In this document: positions 23,364 through 37,280 of the stretch, piece after piece | How positions within the stretch are numbered: position 1 is the stretch's first letter | Layout of the letters: each line of letters begins with the position of its first letter | Origin: Heliocybe sulcata | Lineage: Eukaryota; Basidiomycota; Agaricomycetes; Gloeophyllales; Gloeophyllaceae | DNA: 64,000 nucleotides | NCBI GenBank assembly: GCA_004369045.1 | Contig: ML213503.1 | Span: 509,343-573,342 of the forward strand | Reading direction: 5' to 3' | Made by a program: the position numbers and the translations under genes | The notes under the pieces: model-generated | The model's input: only the letters and a program-made list of their open reading frames with translations | What the model was told of the DNA's origin: nothing | Database searches by the model: none

Positions 23364-26104
23364 ATGTCCGAGGATGACCGTGCAGCGAAGGCAGCGCGGG
23401 CGAAGGCTCTGTTGGTATGTCCCGCAACCGCAGTCCCCGTTCCTCTAGCCCACACTGACAGTCCGGGCGATACAGGCGAAAAAGCGCCAGCATAAGAAAG
23501 CTGTAAATGCTACCGTAGCGGAGAGCGCGACCTCGTCACGTCCATCGAGCCCGGCTGTTGAATCAGCAAGGGCGCTCTCGCCTCCACCTTCGCAATTGCA
23601 TCAGGAAGAGGAGAAGGGTAATCTGGGCGACGTGTAGGTACATTGCACTGTCTTGAAGGCCGTTGCGCAATTGCTGAACTGCTGGCACTGGTATCCTTCT
23701 CGAACCATGCTAGGTTCGCGTCTCACCCCACGGATGGCAAAGATTCAGGCTGGCTATCGTCTCTGCCGCGCGTAGACTCTCCCTCCGTACCGGCTGTAGC
23801 ATCTCCACCGCCGGCAGCTTCGCCGCCTCCATCGGTACCAGCCCAGGTCGCGCCGAAAGACGTGCGGCCTTCGGAACCTGCAGAAGCCTCCTCTAAGCAT
23901 CTTAAAGAATTGGCGGAACTCGAGTCTCGTATCCAAAGCCAACAGCAGACCATTTCATTGCTGGTTTCCGAGAAGGCCGCTCTCAATGCATCTCTGGAGC
24001 GGCTTCGAGGCGTGGAAGCCGGTGAGTATCATGTTGCGGCTGGTACATGGTTATGCTGACGCATATATGCATTATTCAGAGTTACATGAAACCGAGTCCT
24101 TGCTACAAGGCGAGAGCGCCAAGTCAAGCGGTCTGGAAAGCCGGACAAAGGAGCTGGAGAGCAATTACGCTGCTGCATCACGACAGATAGATGAGCTCAG
24201 AACGCGGGAGAAGGACTTGTCGGATCGCTCTCGGGAACAGGTATGTCACCCTGCAGGACGACTTGTGACATTCTCATTACATGCGCCAGGAAAGAGAACT
24301 GCAACTATTGAGAGGCACGGCAAATGACTTGCGTGCAGAGGTCGAGTCACGCCAGAACGCTATACGAGAACTCCAAGACCAGATTCAGAACGATGACACG
24401 GTTGAGAGGCTGGAAGCCTCGTTGAAGAATACTCAGGATCGAGCAGACGAACTTGAATTTCAACTCTCTAAACTGAAGCAGGTCGGTTTGCGCGATCTCC
24501 CAAGGTCGTCGTGTCGTGACTAACAATGGATGCAGGCTGATGACACTCTCAAAATGGAACGTGATAACCTGGAGGTTGAACTGCAACGTCGTGATGAAGT
24601 TGAGGCCGAATCGAAGAGGCGAATCGTGGAGTTTACGGAGCGTCAAGCTAGCCTGGAGAACCAACTATCATACATCACAACTGAAAGGGATGCCGCTGTG
24701 GAGACCAAGACGACGCTTCAGGGAGAGGTCGACCAAGGTCGCAAAACTATCGCGGACCTGGAGCAAAAGCTATCTCAAGTCGCATCGGAAATCGGTTCCC
24801 TTACTCGCCAGCTTCAGTCCGTCCAGACTGAACTCCGGAACACGCGCAGGCGCGCAGAAGAGGCCGAAAGAATTCAGATGGACTTACAGTCTGAGGGGAG
24901 CAACCTCATGCGTTCGCTGGAAGAGATGCGTCCCAAGTTGGTGGAGTTGACCAACGAGAAGCTCGAGTTGAGCGAGCGAGTTGAAGGGCTTGAGAAGGAG
25001 CTCCGATCTCGAGATTCGACTATTGAGGAGCTCGAGGTCTCTTTGGAGCAGCTGCGCCAGCACAAGGACGAGACCGACGAGCAGATGAAGCAGCTTCAAG
25101 CTGTTTTATCAACTGAACAGTCGTCGAGGCAGGACGCTCTCTCGGAATTGCAAGGAGCGTACGTCAGCCTCCAAAGTGATCTCAACAACACGCGTCAGGA
25201 ACTCGAGAGCATCCAGTCGTCGAATATTGCCCTCCATCGTACTGGAGCTGACCAGAAGGCCGAGATTGACCACTTACATTCGTCGTCGCAGGCTCGCGAA
25301 GAGCAGTTACTATCCTTGCAAAAGGAGCTTGATGAGCGGACGGAAGCTCAAGCCGAAGATAAGGAATTCCTCGAACGGGCACGGAACGAATTGGAAAGCC
25401 TTCGTCGGGAAATGGCCGCCAAGGACGAAGAAATGGAGCAATTGCGAATGATGGCGGCCGCAGTCCCTTCTCCAAGTTCCAAGTCAGTGTCGCTAGATGA
25501 GGAGATGCTGAGCGCGTTGAAACAACAACATGGCCTGGATCTGTCTAACGCCTATTCACGCATACGCGGATTAGAAAACGACGCCTTCGAGGCTGAAGCC
25601 AAGGTTCATTCCTTACAGAAACAAGTTCGAGCCCTAGAGGACCAGTTATCGCAACGTCCAGCTTCGCAGGCTTCGCACAGGCCTTTCTCGCCTCCTGCTC
25701 CGTCCAGGTCCGGAAGTCGGGTGGCAAAGCAAAGCGATGATCTCCGTCGGACATCGTCCACCGCCGTCCGCTCAATCCCTCAGACTCGAACCTCTTCCCG
25801 ATCCGTCCTGGATCAGAATCTGTCACCTGAGACTCAGCATAAGCGTAAAGTCAGTCTCCATATGCTGAAAGCCAGGATAGAGAGTGAGATCAGTGCCGCA
25901 CAATCCACGAGCAAACCCTCTTCCCGAGCTCTGTCGCCCGTGCCAAGCGGGAGGCATGAACATTCTGCTCTGCCCACGGTGAAGGAGCCTGCGATGGAGC
26001 ATCAGCTATCTTTCAACCGCTATACGCATCGACGACCGCAATTCCTCGACGAATCCCACATTTTCTGGTGCCACTGTTGCCACGGGGATCTTGTTATTCT
26101 TTAA
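23364..26104 (+). CDS. Golgin-like long coiled-coil protein (GM130/Bug1 type)
   Basis: Exons: 23364-23414, 23476-23633, 23714-24021, 24080-24240, 24290-24481, 24536-26104 (812 aa). The N terminus MSEDDRAAKAARAKALLAKK is basic and amphipathic. A Pro/Ser-rich linker (SPSVPAVASPPPAASPPP) is followed by roughly 500 residues of near-continuous heptad-rich coiled coil. A second disordered Ser/Pro region comes before the end. The extreme C terminus, QFLDESHIFWCHCCHGDLV then IL, ends in small/hydrophobic residues of the kind that bind the PDZ domains of GRASP proteins, as in GM130 and golgin-45. Golgi tethering is therefore the best guess. The coiled coil itself is not diagnostic, so another tether is possible. 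Confidence 0.75.
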
Positions 26105-26430
26105 TGCAATGCGTCACTGGTCTCCTTTCCAGGGCTGTTAAACATTCCGTTTGTTATCCAAGAAAATGTTGTATCTCGTACCGCGGCGACGAGGTCGCGA
26201 GATGGCCTCATCACCCTTAGTCAAGCTACGGAAGCAGGCCACCACCGAGAGTGACAGACAACCAACGATATAATAAGAGCATTACTGATGTATTCTAAGT
26301 GACAATCCTTACTGCTACAACTAGATTCCGTGCATGTAAGTGTGCGTTAGGTTCATTAATGCGGATGCGGCTGTGCGTGCGCTGTGCTGTCTATCAACCA
26401 AATTTAAAGTAGAAGTGAGATTCTAGAGCT
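26105..26430. other. Convergent 3' intergenic region
   Basis: About 325 bp between the stop of the golgin-like gene and the stop of the ABC transporter. Probably both 3' UTRs; nothing else seen. Confidence 0.5.
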
Positions 26431-29400
26431 CTATCGCTTGGCATAGCGAAGGTAACGAGAAGCGATAACTGTCGCCAGAAAGTTGAACGCTGCGTGAAGA
26501 AGTGTTGTTAATACTTGGACGGCATACGGGGTACAATATAATGAACCCACCAAAAAAAGCCAACAGAATGAACGCGTCCCGCCATCTGTCACCAAAGCGG
26601 ATGTTCAAGGGCAGGAAGTATTCGTCGGCGGCCTAAAAATGGGATCAATTGCTGAAAGAGATCAGCAGTCGACTGTTATTCACCTTGTACTGGCAGTACC
26701 GACATGCCGACGTATCACCGGGGTTGTCCAAGTACCCACCGAAACCTTGTACAAATGTCCCTGCCCAAGACTGGCACGTCTGTCCGGAAGGCGGGTTGAA
26801 TATCGAGAACTCGCTGCTCTGACATTTGACTTGAAGCCCGCTACAGACAGTAAGATCAGAAATGTAGTCCCGGGGGCATAGATGTGGTACGCACTGAAGC
26901 TCAGTGGACATCATTGGGCTTAGAACACGAGTATAGGGGTCTAGCTGATACAGCCAAGAGCGCCAGAACTTCGCTAGCGTAGGGTACGGGATAGTGACGC
27001 CACAGAAGGTACTGAGCACGACGGCCAGGAAGGGATTGAACAGGACGGCGACCTGTTGAACAGCGACTCAGTTATCAAGTTACTGACATTGCCAGCTTTC
27101 GCGTACCTGCACGCTCGGGGAAATTGCTGCTATCAATTGACCCATGGTCACGCCGAAGAACTCCAGGAATATGAGGACCAGCAGTTGGAAACCGGTACCA
27201 TTCAGGCCAGCAGATCCTTGGCCAAAGCCTATTGGATAGACCTATACAACCGTAGTGAATTTTGGGCTTAATCGACAGCAGAAAACCAACGTACCATCAG
27301 GACCCAGTACACAATCCCGCAAAAAACGGAGTATGGGATTTCCCCCAGCAGCTGGGCGATTGCGAATACCTCGGGTGCATATATGCGACTTGAGGCCTCT
27401 ATGAAGCTGCCATTAGATCTGATCCACTTTAGGCTCCGAGGATACTAACCTCGAATGAAGATGCCTGCGAGAAATGTCAGCAAGCATATCTGCGACTAAC
27501 TCTACAACAACTTACGTCTATTTGCGATAAACAAAGGCTCGATCTGGGACATGACTATTGCTGGCAGGATGCAAGTCCAGAAGCTGAGAGGCATTTGGTT
27601 AATCGAGGATAGTCTCGACAGGCGGAGACTCACATGGCGAAAACTCGATACTGGAGATCTCTCACACTAGTGCCGAGTTGGAGGAACGACAAGGAGACAG
27701 ACAGAGATATGACTGCATGCACGAAGAGGCGAGTCCAAACGTAGTCGGCGGATCTCCACAATGACAAGGTATTCCGCTTCACGACAACATGCAACTGGTA
27801 CCAGAAGGGCGTGGCATCTACGACGACGTTAGCGGATTGGACTTGGACTGTGGCTTCTCCACTCACATGTTGATTGTTTCTGCTTTTCGGGAACGGGAAG
27901 AGACAGCGCATGCTGCTTCACATCCTGAATCTCTTGCCTGACCTTGGCGCACTCAGGGGACTCGAGCCATAACTCCGCCCAATCACGGTCTCCAACCTTT
28001 GCACTGACGCCAGCACCGATACTCTCCAGCATGTATTCCGCCTATTAATACGTCAACTTTGTGTCCAAGTGGGAAAAGACAGACCATTTACCATGTTAAC
28101 ATTAGACGGGCAGACAGCACCATGACGAGCCCAGTAATCCCGGATAATGGACGCATCTCGACCTATGTCACCAAAGTACACAGTCTCCCCTCCACGCTGG
28201 AGAAGGAGCAGGCGATCAAAGCTTTCAAATAGCAGCGCAGACGGCTGATGGATCGTGCACAGAATGGCTTGCCCGCTATCGGCCAATTTCCTGAGGAAGC
28301 GAACCAAGTTCCATGCACTCTGGCCATCCAGACCGGAGGTAGGCTCGTCCAAGAAGAGGAGCAACTCCGGCTTGCTGGCAAGTTCCACGCCGATGGTGAG
28401 ACGTTTCCGAGCCTCGACGCCAAGAGTGATGATGAGTGCCTCCGATAAGTCTTGTAACTCGAGAAGCTCCAGCATTTCTTCGACGTATTGATCCTTCTCT
28501 TCCTTTGAAACTGACGCAGGCTGCCGTAGGTACGCTGAGAAGCGCATTGCTTCTCGGACAGTAGCCATGCCTTCGTGAACGTCCAATTGCTCCGCTAATC
28601 AGTGGCATTAGATGCAAGGAGTTACAATGCCATAAAATGGCTTACCGTACGCAGTTCCTCTCGCAAACTCAGCATCTAATGGACGACCGTCGACAAGGAT
28701 ATCTCCAGTAACGACGCCGATGTTTTTCCTCTGGGCAAGAACATCCAGACACGTAGTTTTACCTGAATAACGTCGTTTAACTAATCTCCTCTTTCGGCCA
28801 ACAACGAGCGTACTCACCAGCCCCTGAAGCACCCATGAGAGCCGTAAGGGTCCCAGGCTTCACGTACCCGAACACGTCGTGAAGCAAGCGTCTCGACCCT
28901 CCTTGCACCGGGACGTGATAGTTCAAGTTCTCCCAAGTGAAAGTCTTACGGTGTTTAGCGACGGCATTACTACTCATTTGACCCTCAGTAGAGGTCCATA
29001 TCATCGGAACGGGCAATGACTGACCTTTCCTTCGGTGCGTCAAAGGTCCCGGATCCACCCGCCTCTGTTTTCTCGCCGTCGATATTCTGTTGGGTGCGCT
29101 TCGCCTTCCTTTCACGCAGTACCTCATTACGGCGTCTCGTGTCCGCATCCTCCTTCGCAAAGACGCTGACAGAGGTACCCCCACTGTATTGCTGTCCATA
29201 CATGTCAACAAGGACCGTAACGAGGTAATACCGCGTACATACCGGCCAGTATTCCATGGCGAGCACCTGGGTGACCTGGAACAATATGAGAAATCCGACA
29301 AGGACGAGGAAGTTGCGCCGCCAGATATCCGAGACCACCATTCCGTAGCCAACGTCAAGGTACGACCGGCCAGAAATCGTGCTCGAACCTCCGGATGCAC

Positions 29401-32092
29401 CGTAGAGAGTGCAACTTTGGTTGGGTCCAAGGCCGTCCCTAACAGAGTAATTGTTAAAAGACATTAGTTTTGCGAATACAGAACGCAACTTACGGGTACA
29501 CATTCGAACCCGGCGGGTTGCGGGGCACGATGTAATTGCCATCACAGCTCAACTATTCCACAACTTTGAATGACTACTCCGTCGGACCATAAATGCGCCT
29601 TACCTGAATCCTCATAAACTCATTCTCGAGTAGGCCAGCGAATGCATACGACATCGGATTGATATAGTACTGCAATCACGGTGAGCCCTGGATCATGCGT
29701 GCGTAAAGCGAGAACTTACAATCCAGAACAGCCACCGTTTCATAGCAAACACAGGGATAATATACCCGACGTATTGAGTCAAGTTGGCCACCAACAACGC
29801 CGCCAGCCGGAACGCGCTGTCAAAGTTCGTGCAGAGCATACCGAGTGTCCTGAAGAAGCCCTGCATCGCGAGGAACGCCGCGTAGATGAACAGGTGGAAC
29901 ACAAAGAAGCCTCCCGCAGAGCGGTGCAAGTTCGTCATGAAGTAGATGATGATATTGTAGATCAATATCCGGACGGCGGAGAACGGTATGTCGCTCAGAG
30001 TGTTTGCAACGGCGATGGCTGCAGGCCGGTAGAAGCTGTACGCTGTCTAGTAGAACGAAAATGTCAACCCGGAATTCACGTGCCCCACCAATTGACAAGT
30101 ACCTGTTTCTTTATGATCGGGCGGCCCATCATCTGCACCGGCATCTGCGTTAAGGTAAGCCAACGTGTCCCATAGCACGGAAATTCAAAGCGTCAACGTA
30201 CCTCTCCAAAGCAATCCAGACAAACCGTGAGCATGGCCGCGAACATCACACTTCCCCGAGTGAAAGCCCCGGCAGACGTCAACGGCAGGTTGAAATACGC
30301 CGCGCCGATCACTATGGCCAAGACGGTCGACAGCGTAAAGCTCGTCACGAGCTGGAACTTGTCCTGCAGCCTCATCTGGAACTGACGTCGCGTGAGCGCG
30401 ATCACCTGCCCACTAAAGCCGACAGTGTACGGGCTCTTCTTCGAGACGCCCTTCTTCTTGTCCGCAATAACAGCAGCGCGGAACGCTTCCTGGTCGCGCT
30501 TCTCCTGCTCCATGTACGCCTTGTAATGCTTCAGGTTATCCTGCAGATCCTGGCCGTACTCCGACGACGCGAAAGCAACCTCCAGAGCCTCCGGAGTGGA
30601 GGGGACGTCAGCCATAGACCGACCAGGAGCGAACTGCCGCTCGTTGGTATCCGTGCAGCCTGTGAGGTAATCCGGAGTGCTCTGGCGAGGAAGCGAGTTG
30701 TACCCGAGGCGCTCGAAGTACGCTCTGGCCTCGGCAGGAGGCCCGTAAAAGACCTGCCGGCCCTTGTCGAGAACCATAACCTTATCGAAGAGATCGTAGA
30801 TACCCTCGCCCGCCTGGTACAGCGTGACAAACGTGGTCTGTCCGAGGATGTCGGTCATAATCCGCAGGCACTTGGCAAAGTCAAGGGCGGTGGAAGCGTC
30901 GAGACCTCGCGTGGAGTTGTCCCAGCACTGAACGCGCGCACGAGTGGCCATCATCTCGGCGATGCTGACCCGCTTGCGCTCGCCACCGGAGACACCACGG
31001 ACGAATTCGTTGCCGACAAGTGTCTGCTTCGTGTGCGAGATGTTCAGCATCTTGAGCAGCGTGTCTTCGATCTCCTCCTGGAACTGGGCGCGGGTCATTC
31101 CTGGCAGACGTCCTTTGGGTCCAGGCGTCTTCGTAGAAAGCGCAAAGGAAATAGTCTGCGCGACCGTAAGAGTGGCGATGTGGATATCGTCTGTGGACAG
31201 TAGCCGTTAATGTATGAGAAGGGGATATTAGCGGGAAACCTTGCCTTCTTCGTTGTAGACCACTTCTCCTCGATAGAGCTTGGACATTTCCGTCGAGTCG
31301 ATACCTGCATACCGAACGTCGCCTAGGACTTCCGCATACTCCCCCCTCTGGTTTGCCATGGTCTTGAGGAACGTAGTGCAGCCTGCCCCAGGGCAGCCTA
31401 GGACAAGGCACATCTCGCCGGGTTTCAGAACACCAGACTGCCTGTCGCGACCGCGTAAGTTGGCATGAACATTTCAACAGGAAAATGCCACTACGCACTT
31501 CTGTAAAATCGCTCGCTTGGGCACTTCGGTGCTTTTGAGGGGCAGAAGGGGCGTTATCAAACCCCAAACCAAGAGGAATGGCCATATGAAGAAGTCCAGG
31601 ACAGCCTCTGTGGGGTACCTTGAGACACTTTCACTCAGACCGTCGGAGGAGACACTTACGAGCGAAGGTTTTGACGTAGATCTGGTCGTTGAAAGGTAAG
31701 GTAAGTCGGAAGGAGAGACAGTATCGGAGGCCACATACCTTGGAGTCCGCTCCGCCATAAACTCGGACTTCGAGATCTTCCCATGTAACACCGACATGTT
31801 TATGTTGGACGCCAGCTTGCTGGTGCGCATCATTAGACGAGGAGAGGTACTCCCGGAGATCAAACCCGTCCTCTCCACCCGGTCCCTTCTCCAAGTCTTT
31901 CTCTTCCTGCACCGATTTACGGCTCAACCGACGTGAGAGTTCGTCAAAGGTGGCTTCCGCTCGATTAACGTCGACCATTTGAATGCGGAGGTCGGACAAC
32001 CCGTAGCCTTGCACCTCCCGCTCTTCGTTAAGCGTCCGGTCATCTTCAGCTGGCGTAGGCCCGCCTGACGAATGTGAACGCGAACGCAGCAT
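26431..32092 (-). CDS. PDR-type (ABCG full-size) multidrug ABC transporter
   Basis: Plasma-membrane drug/lipid exporter with (NBD-TMD)x2 order. It is split by many short introns; the exon chain was followed but not every boundary was fixed. Start [11 protein letters not shown] at 32092; first intron 31682-31738. NBD1 (about 31.4-30.8 kb) has the degenerate PDR Walker [10 protein letters not shown], signature [10 protein letters not shown] and [10 protein letters not shown] (Asn in place of the catalytic Glu, typical of PDR). TMD1 spans about 30.4-29.2 kb. NBD2 (about 28.9-28.1 kb) has ASGAG split from KTTCLDVL by an intron, variant signature [12 protein letters not shown], and intact [16 protein letters not shown]2 ends with [18 protein letters not shown], spliced to [19 protein letters not shown] and stop at 26431. 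No disabling frameshift was noticed. Substrate unknown. Confidence 0.93.
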
Positions 32093-33050
32093 AGTTGCGC
32101 AAGCGGAGGTTAAGCTGGACCCGCAGGGGATTTCTTATATATTGCCAGTAACCCACTTATGAATCCATCGGCGGACTGATTTCTAAGCAAGAAGAACCGA
32201 TGGCACGCCAATCCATAGAAGCTATGTTGTAATGCAAGCGAGAACCATCCTTGCGTGATTAGTAACCCCGATTGTCGGTATTGAGTATGACTCGAGAAGC
32301 GGGTGCGCGATGGCGCAGGTAACAAAGAATAAGCAGCTCTGACAGCCTCCTCTCCGACGCAAAAATGCTTCGACCCGTGAGAGAGCAGTCCACCAACCCG
32401 GGGAAATAACCTTATTAGGCAATCGAATGATGAGCGACATGACCCGGAGGCTCCCGGAGGTCGAGCATGATGCATGATGGATCCAGTGCATTCAATCCGT
32501 TACCTCATTCTGTTATAGTCTGCGTAGATTTATACAACCAAATCTATTGCGGATGGCAACCAAACCTACTACACATGGAGATTCTCCATTGCGCTCAGAG
32601 GGGCTGCCGAGAATCTCGTTCAGGGACGATGAGTGGCCAGCAAATGTTTCGACCGCCAGGCCTAAGCTTGATAAGCTCCCCATGCCGGGCGCATCCGTCA
32701 CGAACGGATCAAGACAATGACCGCTGCCCTGTGGATAAACTGCTTAAGTCTGGCATAACTCTGCATGTTGGCAAGTGCTTGGTAGATAGATGTACATTCT
32801 AACTCGGAGGCCACGGTCGGGTGCGAGTGTGCGATTGCTGCATCTGAGCAGGGAATATCATCCCGCGATAGAGCAAGTGACCGACATGGACATGCAAAGC
32901 TTTCGGTAACCTAGACAGGTCCCCCTATGAAACCTACTTAGTATCGTCGAGGAGACGTCCGCCAGCAAGTCTAAAACCAGATGCCTTTCAGGCGAGAAAG
33001 TCGAGAACCACCATGTCACAAGCAAGGACATGCCGAGGGAAACAGTTACG
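32093..33050. other. Intergenic, ABC transporter promoter side
   Basis: Contains the ABC transporter promoter and the 3' flank of the next minus-strand gene. A possible plus-strand frame at 32,467-32,802 has no recognisable content and is not called. Confidence 0.5.
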
Positions 33051-36000
33051 CTACAGTATTATAGGATGGGTATATGCCATGTAGCGTGTAGGTCTGAAGT
33101 AGTAAATGTTCATTAGATCATTCAACCAAGCGCATGGCGAACAGGTCATGAAATCACGTCGCGTTTCGTCCTCAGCCTCCGCAGCTTTTTCATCAAGTCC
33201 TGTGTAGTCGGACCCAATCAGCCGCCGAGCGTCCCAGCGCATTTCGGGCGGTACAACACGCACCTGTACTTCATCCGGCTTCAACGTGCCCTTGCCCCCA
33301 TCCTCCTCCACGCCCTTCTCGATACTTTCCAAGACGTCAGAGATAAGTTCCTTGTACTGGACTCCAAAGAAGTTCGTCAGTTTCGCTGCCTTGCGTCTCC
33401 TCAGCTGGAAGGAAGTCATCTCAGCGTCCGGGGAACCTAGGTTGTATTCTGACGCCAGGGATAATATCGAGGTACGGGGCGGCAACGACCGCCTTCGGTC
33501 CGAGCGGATAGAAGACGAGATGGACAACTTGCGCTCAACCGGCTGCGGATCCGGAGCGAACGTCTGTACGGCTGGTTCCTCGCCATTCAGATATTGGTGC
33601 AGTTGAGCCAGCGACTCTCTATCGTCCTAAAAATGCGGATCAGCATTACCAAGGCAATATCAACATCACTATGACCAACCCTGTCCAGGATATCATTCAA
33701 GGACTTCAAGGAATGTCGGTAGTGCATATACACCGCCGAAAGGCGACGATCAGCAGGCGAGCCATCCTGCGGCGAGTAGTCCACGCTTTCCGGCCTGAGT
33801 AGCCCTTTCGCGGACTCAGATGTACCAGGACGGCGGGACTTCTTCTTGCCTTTTGGCTTCTTGACGTAGGCCGACTGGTTGGGGTTACGACCCGTCGGGG
33901 ACGGAGCACTCCCCGCTGTAGGCGACGGAGAATGGGACTGCCCAAACCGGTCGATATTGGTGTTCACCATCGTCGACGGCTTCCGCGTATGGTACAGAGC
34001 CTGAGGCGGGGTAGCCCCGAACATCTAGACGACGCATGGTAAGAAATAATAGAATATGACCAATAATCCTCAAGTACCTTCTCCATCTTCTGCGCCCTCC
34101 TGACGTTGATAGCCTTTTCTCGCTCGTCGAGATCTTCCTTGACTCGGTCAACCTCATCGGACCAATGAGACGGGAACGCAGCGGCGGAGCTGCTACGCCG
34201 CCTGCGGACCCACGCCTTCCGCTGTTCTTCTCCTTCAGAGTGCACCGTCTCCAAGGCTGGCGGAGGTAATGCGGACGCCACAGGGTCTTCTACGCCAAGA
34301 ACGAGCCCCACCGGCACACGAGACCCCAAGAATCGATGCAATTTCGCAAGTCTCTCCCGTTTGCGCCGCCTTTCTTCCTCCTCGGACTGTCCCTCCATAT
34401 TCAAAGTCTCCATGAGCGACGGCGTAGACGGGGAAAACGGTCTCCTGCGCCTTGCCGACTTCGGCGAATCTGCGTCTATGAATGATGACATATCGTCCGC
34501 GTCCTCATCGGAGAGGTCCATGAACGACGTGGGTGAATCAGGCGGCCCACTGTGCGCCGTGTCGTCCTCATAACCGTCCTGCGGCTCGCCCTCTCGCGTC
34601 CCCACCTCGATGTGCTGCTCACTCCGTGAACTGAGCGAGCTACGTGGACCGATATAGCGGTTGTCGGTGTCAACGCTAAGGAAGGATAGTTGGTCGGGAC
34701 TTAAGGGGGTTGAGAAGCGTCGACCAGTAGGTGAGAGGTACTGCGTGCCTTCCGGTGGTGGCCACGTCCCTCTGGGTAGAGGCCCATTGTCAACCATAGA
34801 CGCCGCTCCGCGGTGATGACCACGTCGAGCCTGGGATAGAAGCTGAGGAGCTAAGCCCAAAATGGGTGATTCTGGATATACAGCAGAAGCTGCCGGAGGC
34901 TTGCCAAACATCTGGGTCAACTTGCGTGTTTTCCTGATTAGTTCGGCACGTTCATGGGAGTTGAGATGATTGGTGGTAGGAGGCAGAGACAGCTCCGGCC
35001 TCTTTAGGTCCAACGTGTCTGAACTCGACGACGCTTTCTCGCGTCTCTTCGCCTCCGACGGCTGTGCAGAGGCCGACCGCCTGAACTTGGGTTTCGGTGC
35101 AGTGGGCACGGGTGGTTTTTGCGAGCTGGAGGTGACAGGAAACGACATGGATGTGGGGGAGCGTCCAGATAAGCGAGGTCGCAGAGGGACGGACGCGTCG
35201 GAATCCATGCTTGGTTTTGATGAGACGGCAGGATTGTAAACTACGAAGGTGGGCATCGCCGGCGAAGTCTGGCCTGAATAGTCACTGCCATCGCTGGAGG
35301 GTCGGTTTGGAGATGATGGCGAACCCAAGTCAATGAAGGATTCACGGTTCGCGCTTTGTGGAGGTAATGTCGGATGAGATCTCTCAGGTCTGCGGTGGCG
35401 TTTGCTCTCGGAAGTATTCATAGAGGAAGGGTATTGAGTGCTAGATATGCTGATGCGGTTATGAGTAGCAGAAGATGTGGGGGCACGACTGGACCCTGAA
35501 GAGTGCGATGCATTCGAAGCCTTGGAGGCGTGGGAACGTATCGACGGGGCAGACACACCGCCTGCAATATCAAGTGACGCCGCAGAGGTTATGTTTCCCG
35601 ACGTGGCAGCAAATGGCTGAGTGCCTTTCGGCTGCGGAAAATAGGCATCACTATGGTCGCTATCAAAACTTGCTGCCGATGACATCTCTACAACGCAATC
35701 AATACATATTGCAAATCACAGATGGGATCGCATACCTTCGTTGTACTGAGACTTCCGGCCAGTTGGCGAAGGCGTGTCTAATAATCTGACCTCTCTAGCT
35801 TCCTCTGAGGCAACAGGAAGGTGCTCTTCACTGTCAGTTCGGTTGCGTGGCTGTTGTTCCTTCCTTTTTGCGTCACGTCTGAAACTGAGAGAAAGTTGTG
35901 ATGCCTTAGTGGCCAGGTGGTCTAGTCGACCTGACGTCCACTCAAGGGAAGAGGTCGTGGTATCGGGGCCGTGGTATGATGATAGCCTTTGTGATCTCGG

Positions 36001-36756
36001 AATAAGAGATACACGGCGTGGTGTGCTACCAAAGATCGGGTCGTTGGAGAAAGTGGGATCTAAAGGACTCGAAGGAATGAATTCGCAGGGCTTGTCATGA
36101 AAGTCGTCGGAAAAGTCTGAAGTATAGAGCGAAGCTCCAGAGCAAAAAGTAGCAGAGGAACGAGAAGCAAGAGACTGAAGAGAGGGTGCGGGGTTTAGAA
36201 ATGGGTTGTCGTACGGATGGGGCGTCGAGACGTCTGAAACAGAAGCAGCAGCACTGACAGATTCGTGTTCTTTAGCTGTCGTCGGTCGTGAGCTCGCCTT
36301 GCAGGGGAGAGGGTGAGCGTGGTCCCTGGTTTCCGAGTCTACAATAGTTGGTGCAACCGCCGCGCCGGCAGTATTGGGTCGTGACCTTCGTTTCCTAGGC
36401 GGAGGCGGTAAACCTATAATCGGCGTCGCTGTCTCACTCGACGAGCCTTCGACGGGTGAAGCAGTACGCAATAGTGCGGCACGAGCGCGGTAGTCGTGCT
36501 CGAGCAAAGCCTCTAAGTTCGGAGAGATGAGCAGGTGTCGGACAGGGAGCGGTGCATTCACTGTCTGAGCCAAGGCAGCGGGGCCGTCGGCATCAGCTGA
36601 TCGACAGCTACCGTCGCGGCCACTTCTCGTCCCCATACTGCTCGCTATGCGGGTGCCGGGCAGCTCGACGGCCAGCACAGTATTTACGACCACTCTTATG
36701 AATCTCGCCCGCTGGCGCATCCTCTCATATCCGTGTCGGTGCAACGCCTCGCTCAT
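33051..36756 (-). CDS. Large Ser/Pro-rich protein, unknown function
   Basis: Exons: 36756-35736, 35687-34078, 34024-33680, 33626-33051; all phases fit and give 1,183 aa. No enzyme domain is recognised. Most of the chain is low-complexity Ser/Pro/Arg sequence likely to be disordered, with many SP/TP sites (for example LLDTPSPTGRKSQYNEG). Two segments look structured: a charged helix EERRRKRERLAKLHRFLG, with a predicted coil AQKMEKMFGATPPQALY, and the C-terminal RRRKAAKLTNFFGVQYKELI. The latter resembles short motifs in proteins that bind small GTPases or membranes, but I cannot name the family. The start MSEALHRHGY is the first ATG after an upstream open stretch; a start further upstream in the same frame is possible. 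Gene structure is solid; function is unknown. Confidence 0.8.
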
Positions 36757-37280
36757 GGAACCCTGATCTATTACATACAAGATGGGGACAAATGGAACCA
36801 AGCCAAACCCGTTCAGACGTCGGTCTCAACGGTCTCAGCAACGACGCGAGACATGGACCCATGATGTATGCTGTGAAAATAACCATGGCAATAAAGTTTA
36901 ACAACATGCGTCTCGGTGGCATGCTGTTCCCTAACTGTTTAAAATACTTGGACCGATCCAATACCATACGTATCTCACGCACATCCGAGGCTTGAGTGCA
37001 CAAGCGATCCATAAGTACTATAGGCTGTCTGAATATGATCGACAGGCAGGACAGTAGATCGGAGTCAAATGGAACCGCCAGCGCCAGAAGCGCCCAACCA
37101 TCGTCTTGCATACCGCAGGGGCGTTGCCAAGCTACTCTGATTGGCTCTTGGGACCTTACTCCGTTAAACAGCTGCACCTTATTCTCGGCGCACACGTGAG
37201 ACGCGTATCAGGAATAAATGATGCATGAATACTTTACATTGCGATGATGGTAATAATACATATTTCATCGAGCCCCCAGG
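36757..37280. other. Intergenic, no gene
   Basis: Promoter side of the Ser/Pro-rich gene and 3' flank of the NVJ2-like gene. Nothing recognised on either strand. Confidence 0.5.

Noticed and set aside
30526-31203. Plus-strand 225-codon frame
   Set aside because: Antisense of the first nucleotide-binding domain of the ABC transporter.
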